A stretch of 64,000 nucleotides of DNA from Micromonospora tulbaghiae (GTDB taxonomy: Bacteria > Actinomycetota > Actinomycetes > Mycobacteriales > Micromonosporaceae). Made by a program: the position numbers and the translations under genes. Each line of letters starts with the position of its first letter. Position 1 is the stretch's first letter. The stretch lies in contig NZ_FMCQ01000001.1 of NCBI RefSeq assembly GCF_900091605.1, forward strand, positions 248,001-312,000, read 5' to 3'. This document shows, piece after piece, positions 44,479 through 52,883 of this stretch. The notes beneath the pieces were generated by a model. It was not told the origin of the DNA, did no database searches, and saw nothing but the letters and a program-made list of their open reading frames with translations.

Positions 44479-45489
44479 GTGGCAACCACGCCCCCTCAAC
44501 GTCACGCCCCGAGCGCTCCACCCGGTCGGCGGGCCGGGTTCCAACGGGTGGTACGCCGTCTGGTCACCCTGGTCGCGGCCGCCGCGGTCGGCGCCGGAAT
44601 GCTGACCGCCCCGGCGCACGCGGCGCCGTCGGTGGACGAGATCGACGCGCAGATCGACAAGCAGTGGGAGCAGCTCGAACCCACCATCGAGCAGTTCAAC
44701 AAGGTTCGCTCGCAGCTCCGCACCAACCAGAAGAAGTCCAAGGCGCTGAAGGACAAGATGGTGCCGCTGGAGCTGGCCTCCACGCTCGCCATGAACAAGG
44801 TCGGCGACATCGCGGCCCGGTACTACATCCAGGGCCCGTCGCAGGAGCTGGGCGCGCTGCTGGTGAACACCAAGCCGGGCACGCTGGCCGAGCAGCTGGT
44901 CATGCTGGACCGGATCGCCGACGACCAGCGCCGCCAGATCGCCGGTGTGCTCAAGGTGCGCGACGAGTACAACAAGCAGAAGGAGAAGCTCGACGCGCTG
45001 ATCGCGCTGGAGATCAAGCAGCAGAACGATCTCGCGGCGAAGAAGAAGCAGATCGACTCGGAGATCAAGCGGCTGACCGCCATGCTCCCGGTGACCTCGA
45101 TCCGCCCGGCGGGCTGCCCCAAGATCGACGGCGTGGTGAGCAGCGCCGCGCGGACCGCGATCAAGACGGCGTGCGCCCAGGTCGGTGACCCGTACGTGTG
45201 GGGCGCCACCGGCCCGAACTCGTTCGACTGCTCCGGCCTCACCCAGTACGCGTACAAGGCGGCGGGCATCTCGCTGACCCACTTCACCGGCGCCCAGTGG
45301 AACGAGGGCCGTAGGGTCTCCCGTTCCGAGGCGCGCCCCGGTGACCTGGTGTTCTTCGGCTCGGACCTGCACCACGTCGGGCTCTACCTCGGCAACGGGG
45401 TGATGGTGCACGCGCCACGTACCGGTAAACCGGTCCAGGTGTCGAGCATCAACACCCAGCCGCTCGCCGGCTTCGTCCGGGTCAGCTGA
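44479..45489 (+). CDS. Secreted NlpC/P60 peptidoglycan hydrolase (1), coiled-coil type
   Basis: 336 residues. Signal peptide VVRRLVTLVAAAAVGAGMLTAPAHA-type ends near 50, followed by a helical coiled-coil domain (about 55-205, IDAQIDKQWEQLEPTIEQFN and many Lys/Glu/Gln). The C-terminal NlpC/P60 domain has the catalytic Cys in FDCSGLTQYAY (about 250), His in DLHHVGLYLG (about 298) and the polar third residue near VMVHAPR. It cleaves the D-Glu-DAP bond, as RipA/RipC do. GTG 44479 is chosen over 44473 because AAAGGAG is then 9 nt away and the N-terminus aligns with the paralogue at 47980. Strong terminator downstream. Confidence 0.9.
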   Translation: MATTPPQRHAPSAPPGRRAGFQRVVRRLVTLVAAAAVGAGMLTAPAHAAPSVDEIDAQIDKQWEQLEPTIEQFNKVRSQLRTNQKKSKALKDKMVPLELASTLAMNKVGDIAARYYIQGPSQELGALLVNTKPGTLAEQLVMLDRIADDQRRQIAGVLKVRDEYNKQKEKLDALIALEIKQQNDLAAKKKQIDSEIKRLTAMLPVTSIRPAGCPKIDGVVSSAARTAIKTACAQVGDPYVWGATGPNSFDCSGLTQYAYKAAGISLTHFTGAQWNEGRRVSRSEARPGDLVFFGSDLHHVGLYLGNGVMVHAPRTGKPVQVSSINTQPLAGFVRVS

Positions 45490-45510
45490 CCCGCACCTCC
45501 TGGCAACGAG

Positions 45511-45543
45511 AAGGCCCCCGGTCCGTCACGGACCGGGGGCCTT
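45511..45543. terminator. Bidirectional terminator between NlpC/P60 gene 1 and amidase
   Basis: Perfect 15-bp stem AAGGCCCCCGGTCCG (45511-45525) with 45529-45543, loop TCA. A- and T-ends suit both convergent genes. Confidence 0.88.
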
Positions 45544-45560
45544 CCCGTGTGCGGTGACGG

Positions 45561-47594
45561 TCAGCGCGGCGCGCCGACCGGGGACGGCAGGATCAGCACG
45601 TCGTCCAGGTTCACGAACATGATCCGGTGGCCGAACTGGACCTGCACGTAGCGGTTCTCGCCGCGCACCACGGTCCGGTCACCCGGTGCCGAACCGTCGA
45701 ACGAGACCGCCCGGTAGTACTCGCCCGGCAGCACCCCGCCGACCGCGTACCGCTGGCCGGCGGCGAACGTGTACTGCAGCGGCGAGATGGCCTGGTACGG
45801 GATGGTGTCCGGGTAGGCGGCCTGCTCCGGGTAGGCCCGCCCGTACACCGGGATGGTGGCCTTGCCGGGCCGGGGGGTCACCACGAAGCCGGTGGCCCAC
45901 TTCGCCGTCGGCGCGGAGGCCGGGTTGAGGAACCACGCCTTCTGGCCGAGGTACCAGATCGCCGTCCAGTCACCCTGCCGGCCGGCGAGCGCGTACGTCT
46001 GGCCGGCGGAGGCGCGGGCGCCGTGGTCGGAGATGTACATCGTGTCCGGCGTACCGTCCGGGCGCAGCCCGAGGTCGTTGACGAGCGGGGCGTCCGGGCT
46101 CGGCGCGGTCCGCAGGATCACCGACGAGGAGCCGCGCGACGGGCACGGCTGCGCCGGCGGGGTGGGGCTGGGGACGCCGGGCGGCTGCTGGTTGCAGCCG
46201 AAGAACGCCGGCCGGTTGGTGGCGAAGTCCGGGTCGATGGTGACCAGGCCGGTACGGGACGTGCCGGTGCTGCGGAACGGCGCCTTCATCAGGTCGAAGT
46301 AGTGCGACCAGTCCCAGTAGGGTCCCGGGTCCCAGTGCATGCCGCCCACGTTGGCGGCGGTGATGCCGGGCACGTTGTCGTGGCCGATGATGTGCTGCCG
46401 GTCCATCGGGATGCCGAGCTTCAGCGCCAGGTGGCGCACCAGCTTGGCGGAGGTGCGGTACATCGCCTCGGTGTACCAGGTGCCCTGACCGGCGAAGCCC
46501 TCGTGCTCCAGGCCGATGGACTTCGCGTTGACATACCAGTTGCCGGCGTGCCAGCCCACGTCCTTGGTCTTGATGTGCTGGGCGATGTAGCCGTCCACCG
46601 AGCGCAGCGTGTAGTGCCAGCCCAGGTAGTCGGCCCGCTTCACCAGGTTGACGCTCGGGCCGAAGTAGCCCTCGGTGTCGTGGATGACGATGTACTCGAT
46701 CTTCTGCTGCTTCGGCCGGTCGCCCAGGTCGTGGTTGCCGTAGTCGCCCGGGTCGTCGCTGAGCTGCTCGTAGGGCGCGGGAATCCACTCGCAGGCCAGC
46801 CGGACCGGGCACTCCAGCCCGTCCGGCCGCTCGGCGTTGCGCAGGCCGAGCCGGGCCAGGCGGGACCGGTCCGGCTGCGCGGCGGTGGCGGCGAGCGTGA
46901 CCCGCTGGCCGTCGTCGGTGGTCCGGCTGGCGCCCTGGCCGAGCTGGTCGTACACCTCGTCGGCGAAAGCCGCTGCCGCGTCCGAGGTGTCCGCGCCGGA
47001 GTACCGGGCCACCGCGGCGTACCAGGCCGCCGGATCGGTGCCGGCACCGACCGGCCCACCCAGAGCCTTCTGGTACGACGCCAGCAGCGCCGCGCCACCG
47101 CGGATGTTCGCGGCCGGGTCGGTCCGCAGCGTCCCCGCGTCGAGCCCGGTCAGCGCGGCGGCCGCGTCGAGCGTCTGGAGCGAGGCGGGCGGCAGCGGCG
47201 TCTCCCGCTGCGGCGCGGCGGCCGTGGCCGGGTCGAGCTTGAGCGGGCGGGCGTCGTCGCCGCGCGGGTCCTCGTCCTCGTCGACGTGGGCGCTGCCCGG
47301 CACGGCGAGGATGTGCGCTGCGTCGGTCAGGTGCATCGGGCCGTAGCCGCCGCTGGTGCTGGGCTGCCCGGTGTGCGTGTCCCAGCGGGACTCCAGATAG
47401 GAGACGCCGAGCAGCACGTTCTGCGGCACGCCGTACTCGGCCGCGGCGGCGGCGTATTGTTGTTGCCGGTCGCTCGCGGGCGCGGACGTGTCCGGCGCGG
47501 CGGTCACCGGGCCGGTCGTCGCCAGCGCGGTGGCCGTGGCCACGGCGGCGGCGAGCAGTATCCGTCTGCCCGACGGCAGGGCGGAGAGGTGCAT
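45561..47594 (-). CDS. Secreted N-acetylmuramoyl-L-alanine amidase (Amidase_2)
   Basis: 677 residues. Signal peptide ([21 protein letters not shown], cleavage near 33), an N-terminal lysozyme-like segment ([22 protein letters not shown], about 48-200), then the Amidase_2/PGRP domain with zinc-site blocks [11 protein letters not shown] (about 302-312), [18 protein letters not shown] and [13 protein letters not shown] (about 412-424), and C-terminal SH3-like repeats (about 470-670). It cleaves between MurNAc and the stem peptide. CAGGAGG precedes the ATG. The lysozyme-like part keeps an ES pair, so a second activity is possible but unproven. Confidence 0.9.
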   Translation of the reverse strand: MHLSALPSGRRILLAAAVATATALATTGPVTAAPDTSAPASDRQQQYAAAAAEYGVPQNVLLGVSYLESRWDTHTGQPSTSGGYGPMHLTDAAHILAVPGSAHVDEDEDPRGDDARPLKLDPATAAAPQRETPLPPASLQTLDAAAALTGLDAGTLRTDPAANIRGGAALLASYQKALGGPVGAGTDPAAWYAAVARYSGADTSDAAAAFADEVYDQLGQGASRTTDDGQRVTLAATAAQPDRSRLARLGLRNAERPDGLECPVRLACEWIPAPYEQLSDDPGDYGNHDLGDRPKQQKIEYIVIHDTEGYFGPSVNLVKRADYLGWHYTLRSVDGYIAQHIKTKDVGWHAGNWYVNAKSIGLEHEGFAGQGTWYTEAMYRTSAKLVRHLALKLGIPMDRQHIIGHDNVPGITAANVGGMHWDPGPYWDWSHYFDLMKAPFRSTGTSRTGLVTIDPDFATNRPAFFGCNQQPPGVPSPTPPAQPCPSRGSSSVILRTAPSPDAPLVNDLGLRPDGTPDTMYISDHGARASAGQTYALAGRQGDWTAIWYLGQKAWFLNPASAPTAKWATGFVVTPRPGKATIPVYGRAYPEQAAYPDTIPYQAISPLQYTFAAGQRYAVGGVLPGEYYRAVSFDGSAPGDRTVVRGENRYVQVQFGHRIMFVNLDDVLILPSPVGAPR

Positions 47595-47632
47595 CGAACC
47601 TCCTGGACAGGGATGGGGGTCACTGCGTTTCC

Positions 47633-47659
47633 ACCCTCACTCCGCACACCCGTGAGGGT
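47633..47659. promoter_or_regulatory. Inverted repeat upstream of the amidase gene
   Basis: ACCCTCAC (47633-47640) and GTGAGGGT (47652-47659) are perfect 8-bp arms 39 bp before the amidase start; on the minus strand TATTGACC lies just outside. Candidate operator or leader hairpin. Confidence 0.4.
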
Positions 47660-47833
47660 CAATACCTTTCCAGTGGGTAATCGGCCCTGAAAGAAAATTT
47701 CACCTCCGCACGGGTACGGCACCTCATCGCGTACGGAGTGTCACGGCGCTGGAAGTTGCGGATCGATAACGGTGGTCCCTACTCTGGTGAATCGTCGGCC
47801 GCACGTCTCACCGTCCAACCCGGTCGGTGACGG

Positions 47834-47959
47834 TCCGACACCGCCGAGTCGCCTCCGGGCGAGCCGGGGAACCAGGTACCTGGGGTGAATCCGCAGCGAT
47901 GCGGTAGGGCGGCTCCCTTCCCGCCCGAATCCGTCAGCTAACCAGGTAGGCGGTACGGA
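47834..47959 (+). ncRNA. ydaO/yuaA-type c-di-AMP riboswitch
   Basis: The leader of NlpC/P60 gene 2 contains the ydaO core blocks in order: CCGGGGAACC (47864-47873), GGGGTGAATC (47882-47891), a short variable hairpin, TAGGGCGGCTCCCTTCCCGC, CCGAATCCGTCAGCTAACC and GGTAGGCGG. A terminal stem can form between TCCG..ACCGCC (47834-47845) and GGCGGT.CGGA (47949-47959). The same RNA class precedes rpfA and nlpC-like hydrolase genes in actinomycetes, where c-di-AMP binding turns expression off. GAAGGAG follows directly at 47961, so the switch may act on translation or termination. Confidence 0.9.
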
Positions 47960-47979
47960 AGAAGGAGTACGGACGCCCG

Positions 47980-49014
47980 GTGGCACTCCATGCCCAGCGG
48001 CCGTCGTCGAACCGGTCGGTCGACCGGTCCACGGCTGTGCCGCGTACCCGCTGGTCCCGCTTCACCACCGCCCTCGCCGCCCTGGTCGGCACCGCCGTCG
48101 TCCTGACCGGCGGCGCCACGGCGGCACACGCCGAACCCTCGGTCGCCGAGATCGAGGCCCAGATCGACCGCGACTGGAACAAGCTCGAACCGGTCATCGA
48201 ACAGGTCAACGCCGTACGCGGGCAGCTCGCCGCGCGGCGCAAGCAGGCCGACGCGCTCGGCCGGCAGATCGCACCCCTCCAGGCCCGCGTGGACGCCGCG
48301 CTCGGCCAGGTCGGCGGGCTCGCCGCCGACGCCTACAAGGGCGACAACCTCTCCACAGTCAACGCGCTGCTCGGCAGCCGCTCACCCGGCGATCTGGTCA
48401 ACGGCCTGGAACTGCTCGACCGCTTCGCGCACCGCCAGCACGAGCAGGTGCGCTCCGTCGCGGCGCTGCGCGACGAGTTGGCGGCGAAGAAGAAGCCGCT
48501 GGACGAGATGATCGCCGGTCTGGCGCGTACCGAGGCCCAGCTCGCGGCGAAGAAGAAGCAGATCGACGCCGAGATCGCCAAGCTGGAGAAGCTGCGGCTC
48601 AAGGTGTACGGCAAGGGTGGCGGCGGCCCGCTGCGCCCGGCGCCGTGCCCGGCCGGCTACCCCGGCGGCCCGGCCGGGGCGGCGGTCAAGTTCGCCTGCG
48701 CCCAGATCGGCAAGATCTACGTCTGGGGCGCGGCCGGACCGGACCACTTCGACTGCTCGGGCCTCACCATGGCCGCGTGGGCCAAGGGTGGCGTCTCGCT
48801 GCCGCACAGCGCACGCCAGCAGCACGGCGTGACGAAGCGGGTCAGCCGCGCCGAGCTGCGCGCCGGTGACCTGGTCTTCTACTACAGCGACCTGCACCAC
48901 GTGGCGATGTACGTGGGCGACGGCTGGGTGGTGCACGCCTCCCAGTCCGGCAAGCCCATCACCATGAAGCGGGTCGATGACGGCGACATCAACAGCTACG
49001 GCCGCCCTGGCTGA
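47980..49014 (+). CDS. Secreted NlpC/P60 peptidoglycan hydrolase (2), riboswitch-controlled
   Basis: 344 residues, a paralogue of the gene at 44479. Signal peptide (FTTALAALVGTAVVLTGGATAAHA, cleavage near 49), a helical coiled-coil domain (VAEIEAQIDRDWNKLEPVIE and following, about 52-215) and a C-terminal NlpC/P60 domain with Cys in FDCSGLTMAAW (about 258), His in DLHHVAMYVG (about 307) and VVHASQSG. An endopeptidase for cell separation or growth. GTG 47980 is used; GAAGGAG is 12 nt upstream, the only suitable site. The c-di-AMP riboswitch leader links its expression to wall turgor signalling. Confidence 0.92.
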   Translation: MALHAQRPSSNRSVDRSTAVPRTRWSRFTTALAALVGTAVVLTGGATAAHAEPSVAEIEAQIDRDWNKLEPVIEQVNAVRGQLAARRKQADALGRQIAPLQARVDAALGQVGGLAADAYKGDNLSTVNALLGSRSPGDLVNGLELLDRFAHRQHEQVRSVAALRDELAAKKKPLDEMIAGLARTEAQLAAKKKQIDAEIAKLEKLRLKVYGKGGGGPLRPAPCPAGYPGGPAGAAVKFACAQIGKIYVWGAAGPDHFDCSGLTMAAWAKGGVSLPHSARQQHGVTKRVSRAELRAGDLVFYYSDLHHVAMYVGDGWVVHASQSGKPITMKRVDDGDINSYGRPG

Positions 49015-49025
49015 GGTCGTGGTCC

Positions 49026-49053
49026 GGGGCTCCGCCGGTGACGGCGGTGCCCC
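49026..49053 (+). terminator. Terminator hairpin after NlpC/P60 gene 2
   Basis: GGGGC-T-CCGCC pairs with GGCGG-T-GCCCC across GGTGAC; one internal T-T mismatch. A second CCCGGG stem follows to 49071. It lies between convergent genes. Confidence 0.6.
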
Positions 49054-49077
49054 GGGCGTGATGCCCCGGGTGCGGCG

Positions 49078-49656
49078 TCAGCGGGTCGGCCAGGTGCGCC
49101 AGCTCTGCCAGGACCGGCTCGGCGTCGGGCCGCGCTGCCCCTGGTAACGGGAGCCGTAGACGGCCGAGCCGTACGGGTGCTCGGCCGGCGAGGAGAGCCG
49201 GAAGATGCAGAGCTGGCCGATCTTCATGCCCGGCCAGAGCGTGATCGGCAGGTTCGCCACGTTCGACAGCTCCAGCGTGACGTGGCCGGAGAAGCCCGGG
49301 TCGATGAAGCCGGCCGTCGAGTGGGTCAGCAGACCCAGCCGCCCCAGGCTCGACTTGCCCTCCAGCCTGCCGGCGAGCTGGTCACCCAGCGAGATCACCT
49401 CAAGCGTGGAGGCGAGCACGAACTCGCCCGGATGCAGTACGAACGGCTGCCCCTCCGGCACCTCCACCATCGAGGTCAGGTCGTCCTGCTGGATCGACGG
49501 GTCGATGTGCGTGTAGAGGTGGTTGTTGAAGACCCGGAACAGCCGGTCCAGGCGTACGTCGATGCTCGACGGCTGCACCAGCGTGGGCTCGAAGGGCTCC
49601 AGCGCGAGCGTGCCGGCCTTGATCTCGGAGACCAGGTCGCGGTCGGAGAGCAGCAT
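49078..49656 (-). CDS. dcd: dCTP deaminase
   Basis: 192 residues. Converts dCTP to dUTP, or in actinobacterial bifunctional forms directly to dUMP. Signature blocks: [11 protein letters not shown] at the start, [10 protein letters not shown] (about 28-37), [15 protein letters not shown] (about 96-110, substrate loop), [19 protein letters not shown] (about 112-130, catalytic Glu) and [11 protein letters not shown]. The C-terminal [11 protein letters not shown] is the flexible lid. Its upstream region, shared with a divergent gene, holds a near-consensus SOS box. Mono- versus bifunctional type cannot be decided by eye. Confidence 0.95.
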   Translation of the reverse strand: MLLSDRDLVSEIKAGTLALEPFEPTLVQPSSIDVRLDRLFRVFNNHLYTHIDPSIQQDDLTSMVEVPEGQPFVLHPGEFVLASTLEVISLGDQLAGRLEGKSSLGRLGLLTHSTAGFIDPGFSGHVTLELSNVANLPITLWPGMKIGQLCIFRLSSPAEHPYGSAVYGSRYQGQRGPTPSRSWQSWRTWPTR

Positions 49657-49706
49657 CGGAACACCATAGCGACCGGTACGGGTGACCTGCGTGTCGCACT
49701 ACATCT

Positions 49707-49722
49707 TCGTACACGTGTTCGA
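49707..49722. promoter_or_regulatory. Candidate LexA (SOS) box between dcd and an FMN-binding gene
   Basis: TCGTAC-ACGT-GTTCGA differs at one position from the actinobacterial SOS consensus TCGAAC-N4-GTTCGA. It lies 51 bp before the dcd start and overlaps the promoter of the divergent gene at 49735. Confidence 0.45.
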
Positions 49723-49728
49723 TAGAGT
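49723..49728 (+). promoter_or_regulatory. Candidate -10 of the 49735 gene (leaderless)
   Basis: TAGAGT ends 6 nt before the ATG, without any Shine-Dalgarno, directly next to the putative SOS box. Confidence 0.35.
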
Positions 49729-49734
49729 GTCCAC

Positions 49735-50280
49735 ATGGCTTCCTGGTCCGAATTCGCCGCCGACGAGCCCCGCCTCGCCGACGAGATCCGCCTCCTGATG
49801 CAGCAGTACGGGCCGGGCTTCGGCTACCTCGCCACGGTCCGCGCCGACGGCGGCCCCCGGGTCCACCCGGTCTCCCCGGTGTTCACCGCCGACGGCCTCT
49901 GGTGCTTCGTCATCGACTCGCCGAAACGCCGCGACCTCGAACGCGACGGTCGCTACGCGCTGCACTCGTTCCCGCCGGAGGAGAGCGACGACGAGGCGTA
50001 CGTCGCGGGTCGCGCCCGGCCGGTGACCGACCCGGCCACCGTGGCCCGGCTGGCCCGGATCGGCCGCGCGTCGCCGCAGGGCGACTGGCGGCTGTTCGAG
50101 TTCACGGTCGAGGCGGCGATGCTGACGCGGCGCGACCCGGTGGCCCAGCCCGGCGCCGCCCCGCCGCAGGTGCGGGTCTGGCTCGACCCGCGCGGGGCCG
50201 AACCGGCCCGGCGGGAGCCGGTGGCCGCGGAGGGCCGGCGCGGCCGGCACGGCTTCGACACCCGCCGCCCGGCCGCCTGA
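49735..50280 (+). CDS. Pyridoxamine 5'-phosphate oxidase-like FMN/F420-binding protein
   Basis: 181 residues. Split-barrel flavin-binding fold: FGYLATVRADGGPRVHPVSPVF (about 25-46) and LWCFVIDSPKRRDLERDGRYALHS (about 52-75) are the typical FMN/F420-contact strands. The C-terminus from about 140 is Arg/Pro/Ala-rich and probably disordered. Many such proteins in actinomycetes reduce or degrade small molecules or use F420; the substrate is unknown. Message probably leaderless. A strong terminator follows. Confidence 0.85.
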   Translation: MASWSEFAADEPRLADEIRLLMQQYGPGFGYLATVRADGGPRVHPVSPVFTADGLWCFVIDSPKRRDLERDGRYALHSFPPEESDDEAYVAGRARPVTDPATVARLARIGRASPQGDWRLFEFTVEAAMLTRRDPVAQPGAAPPQVRVWLDPRGAEPARREPVAAEGRRGRHGFDTRRPAA

Positions 50281-50298
50281 AACCGGCCCGGAACGAAA

Positions 50299-50334
50299 CG
50301 GTGCCGGCCCCGTCCGAGGACAGGGCCGGCACCG
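50299..50334 (+). terminator. Bidirectional terminator before the M43 protease
   Basis: A 17-bp stem (50299-50315 with 50318-50334) with one mismatch and a very short loop, CGGTGCCGGCC at its base, between two convergent genes. Confidence 0.8.
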
Positions 50335-50350
50335 GTACGTGGTGCGAGGG

Positions 50351-51343
50351 TCAGGCCGCGCGGTAGGCGTTCCACGCGGTGAGCATGCGGCTCGCCTGGC
50401 CGGCGGTGAACTGGTACATGCAGGAGTCGTACGTGTAGTCCATGAAGTTGGTGATCGGGTCCTTGCCCGTGGTCGAGCAGGTGTCCCGCCCGGTCGGGCA
50501 CTGGTACGCCGGGGACGCCTCGGCCGGGGTGTCGGAGACGCTGTCGCCCGAGCCGGAGCAGCCGCCCTGGAAGGTGTGGTAGAGGTTCAGCCAGTGGCCG
50601 ACCTCGTGGGTGCCGGTGTCACCCTGGTTGTAGTTGGTCGCGGTGCCGCCGGGCAGCGACTCGCTGAGCACGACCACGCCGTCCATCTTGTCCAGCGTCC
50701 GCTTCGGGAACGTGGCCCAGCCCAGCAGGCTGTCGCTCAGCTCGCCGAGGTAGATGTTCAGCGTGTTCTTGCCGCCCTCACGCAGCGAGGTCTTCATCGA
50801 GCGCTCGGCGGAGGAGCCCTGCACGATCGGGTACCACGACGGGTTGGTCACCCGGTTGATCTTCGTGAGCTGGAACCCGAACGCGGTGGCGGCGCCGCCG
50901 GTCGAGCCCGCGTACGACTGGTTCAGCACGGTGATCTGCTGGTTGATCATCGAGTCGGTGATGTTGCCACCGGCCCGGGTGCTGTTCTCCTGGATGACGT
51001 GCACGACGACCGGGATCGTCACGGTGGCCAGCGGGGTGACGGCGCCGGTCCGGAAGTTGGCCCGCTCGCGCTGCGCGGCGGCGAGGTCGGCCTCACGGTC
51101 GCGGACCTGCTTGGCGGTCAGGTGGTTCGGGTCCAGCTTGGCGTTGCCGCCCTTCGCGACGCGAGCGTTCGCGTGCTCGTCGGCGTGGGCGTCGGCCGGC
51201 TCGGCGCAGACACCGGCCGGGGCGGCCGAGAAGGCCGAAGCAGCGGGGACGACGCCGACGGCGGCGGTGCTGAGCAGTAGCGCGAGGGTCGACGTCGCGA
51301 CACCGGCGGTACGCCGGGTCAGCAGGTTGGGACGGAGTCCCAT
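50351..51343 (-). CDS. Secreted M43 (pappalysin-like) zinc metalloprotease
   Basis: 330 residues from an ATG at 51343 with AGAGGTGGG upstream; the longer frame to 51460 lacks a ribosome site. Signal peptide (AGVATSTLALLLSTAAVGVVPAASA, cleavage near 37), a propeptide region rich in Ala/Lys/Asn, then the catalytic domain (about 110-330). The zinc helix is HEVGHWLNLYH (about 246-256), followed by the Met-turn NFMDYT (near 305) and four or more Cys. The Gly usual at the eighth position of HExxHxxGxxH is Asn here, a variant also found in bacterial M43 members. Extracellular protein degradation is the likely role. Confidence 0.92.
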   Translation of the reverse strand: MGLRPNLLTRRTAGVATSTLALLLSTAAVGVVPAASAFSAAPAGVCAEPADAHADEHANARVAKGGNAKLDPNHLTAKQVRDREADLAAAQRERANFRTGAVTPLATVTIPVVVHVIQENSTRAGGNITDSMINQQITVLNQSYAGSTGGAATAFGFQLTKINRVTNPSWYPIVQGSSAERSMKTSLREGGKNTLNIYLGELSDSLLGWATFPKRTLDKMDGVVVLSESLPGGTATNYNQGDTGTHEVGHWLNLYHTFQGGCSGSGDSVSDTPAEASPAYQCPTGRDTCSTTGKDPITNFMDYTYDSCMYQFTAGQASRMLTAWNAYRAA

Positions 51344-51522
51344 GGGCCCACCTCTTTCTGACGGCGTGGCAGGGGGTGTGTCACGCCGGTGCGGAAACGT
51401 GGGGCAGACGTTACATCTCATCGACAGATTTGAGAACGCCCATATGTTGCCGACGTGCAACTTCGTGCGCGGGGGTACCTGGGTGCACGGGTGTGGTGAC
51501 GTCAGGTAGAGTGATGCCGCCT

Positions 51523-51596
51523 GCGGGTGTAGTTCAATGGCAGAACATCAGCTTCCCAAGCTGACAGTGCGGGTTCGATTCCCGTCACCCGCTCCA
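51523..51596 (+). tRNA. tRNA-Gly (CCC)
   Basis: 74 nt including an encoded CCA. Acceptor GCGGGTG/CACCCGC, D-arm TAGTTCAATGGCAGAA, anticodon stem CAGC with loop TTCCCAA (anticodon CCC), T-arm GCGGGTTCGATTCCCGT. Its 3' half is repeated exactly at 52884-52923. Confidence 0.96.
51553..51592 (+). repeat. att-like direct repeat, left copy (3' half of tRNA-Gly)
   Basis: 40 bp from the anticodon loop to the last acceptor base (begins TTCCCAAGCTGACAG, ends TCACCCGC), identical to 52884-52923. tRNA 3' ends are the classic target of tyrosine-recombinase elements; the tRNA side regenerates a full gene. Confidence 0.85.
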
Positions 51597-51600
51597 CGCA

Positions 51601-51641
51601 CGGAAGCCCTGGTCAGGACCGATGTCCTGCCAGGGCTTCCG
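51601..51641 (+). terminator. Terminator after tRNA-Gly
   Basis: CGGAAGCCCTGG pairs perfectly with CCAGGGCTTCCG, then a bulged T and CAGGA/TCCTG close a 6-nt loop. TTCTAG follows. Confidence 0.8.
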
Positions 51642-51675
51642 TGGTTCTAGGTCATGCTGAAACAGGGACGGGCCA

Positions 51676-51795
51676 TCAGCTCCCCTCGGCGGCCGGTCCG
51701 TCGCCCTCGGCAACCCGCTTGCGCTTGCTCGGCTTGCGCCGGGCAGCCCTGACTGCCTTCTCGTCACCCGATCTGCGTCGGCTGTCGTTGCTCAT
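51676..51795 (-). CDS. Small basic peptide coupled to the 315-residue protein
   Basis: 39 residues, MSNDSRRRSGDEKAVRAARR at the start and then KPSKRKRVAEGDGPAAEGS. Strongly basic middle, acidic end; no known motif. Its ATG overlaps the TGA of the upstream gene as ATGA, the arrangement of genuine coupled genes, which is the main evidence that it is translated. Lies inside the segment bounded by the tRNA-Gly repeats. Confidence 0.5.
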   Translation of the reverse strand: MSNDSRRRSGDEKAVRAARRKPSKRKRVAEGDGPAAEGS

Positions 51796-52739
51796 AAGCC
51801 GCGAACTGTAGTGAGATCATCCAACGCCAGGCGGTACCACGTGCCTCCACCGAAGGCGTGTAGATCGGGACCCCGGCATGTGTAGCGCAGGCGCTGTGCC
51901 TCCGTCCCGTCCGGGAGGACGATCCGGCCCTGCCAACCTGCTGACTCGACGCCTTGGTGGCTGAGGCGAAGCGGCGTCACGAGGTCGTACTCCGGACCCC
52001 ATCCGCCGATCAGCGCGCCCTCTGCGCCGTCCACCAGGATGCAACCCGCTGACCGGTAGGGCGCGGGACCCAGGTCTCTCGGAACGTCGCCCGCGACAGA
52101 GATCAGGTGGAAGTCGGTGTACGGGCAGCAGTACGCGTTCTCCCCATGGACGTTGAGCGTGTAGCAGTCGAATATGGCGGGGAGGCCAGCGTCGACCGGG
52201 TAGAGCCAGTCGGGGACGAGTTCGCCCGTGAAGCGGGCGAGGCCGTGAGTCTGGGGGCCACTCCCGCTCATTGCTTCATCGAAGTAGCCGACCCACATGT
52301 CGCCCGAGGGCGTCGTCAGGAGCTCTTCGATGGCGTCACCGAGGTGGCCGGCACGAACGAGGTGGCCCTCGCTGGTCCATATCTGCGCGTTGGGTGGGGC
52401 GTCCGGTCGGCTTCGGGCGGCTGCGAGTAGGAGTTGCCCGCCGGGCAGCGGCTGAACGAAGGACACCTTCAGGGGCGTCTCGACGGTCGCCGAGGTGACG
52501 ATGGCGGTGCCACCTGCGTGGGACGTCACCTGCTTCCGCTCGGCGACTTCGCGGTGTGGCCAGACAGCGAAGGCCGTTCCATCCGATCCCACGCCGACCG
52601 CCTCGGGCTCGGACTGCCACTCGTAGAGATCCGTTGGCTTGAGATATCCATGGTGCTTGAGCGCCAGGACAGGGAGTTTCAGGACCTCCAACCGTCGCCT
52701 GAGGCTGTCTTGATCGCGCTCTGCTTTGGTTTTCCTCAT
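51792..52739 (-). CDS. Unknown protein in the tRNA-Gly insertion, possible beta-propeller
   Basis: 315 residues, not recognised. The start is basic (MRKTKAERDQDSLRRRLEVLK); the rest has repeating beta-type stretches such as AFAVWPHREVAERKQV, QLLLAAARSRPDAPPNAQIW, DMWVGYFDEAM, LIGGWGPEYDLVTPLRL and GRIVLPDGTEAQRLRY. The alternation of short strands with WVG/GGW turns suggests a beta-propeller or WD-like fold. No signal peptide. Base composition is visibly less GC-rich than the neighbours, in line with acquisition. Coupled to a 39-residue ORF downstream. No function is proposed. Confidence 0.7.
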   Translation of the reverse strand: MRKTKAERDQDSLRRRLEVLKLPVLALKHHGYLKPTDLYEWQSEPEAVGVGSDGTAFAVWPHREVAERKQVTSHAGGTAIVTSATVETPLKVSFVQPLPGGQLLLAAARSRPDAPPNAQIWTSEGHLVRAGHLGDAIEELLTTPSGDMWVGYFDEAMSGSGPQTHGLARFTGELVPDWLYPVDAGLPAIFDCYTLNVHGENAYCCPYTDFHLISVAGDVPRDLGPAPYRSAGCILVDGAEGALIGGWGPEYDLVTPLRLSHQGVESAGWQGRIVLPDGTEAQRLRYTCRGPDLHAFGGGTWYRLALDDLTTVRGL

Positions 52740-52883
52740 CGCTGAGCATCATCCGATACGAGGCAAGCCGTTTGAGGAAGGTCGATTAGTGGGCCATTAT
52801 CCGAGGCGACGGCAGGCCGCTCCAGGTCACTCGACACCGCCGCAGACAGGCGCTGGGACACCATGATCCGGGATCTTGCACGG

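Noticed and set aside
52872-52881. GATCTTGCAC next to the tRNA-Gly fragment
   Set aside because: It matches one arm of the 419/17100 element, but no second arm is found nearby, so it is treated as a chance match.
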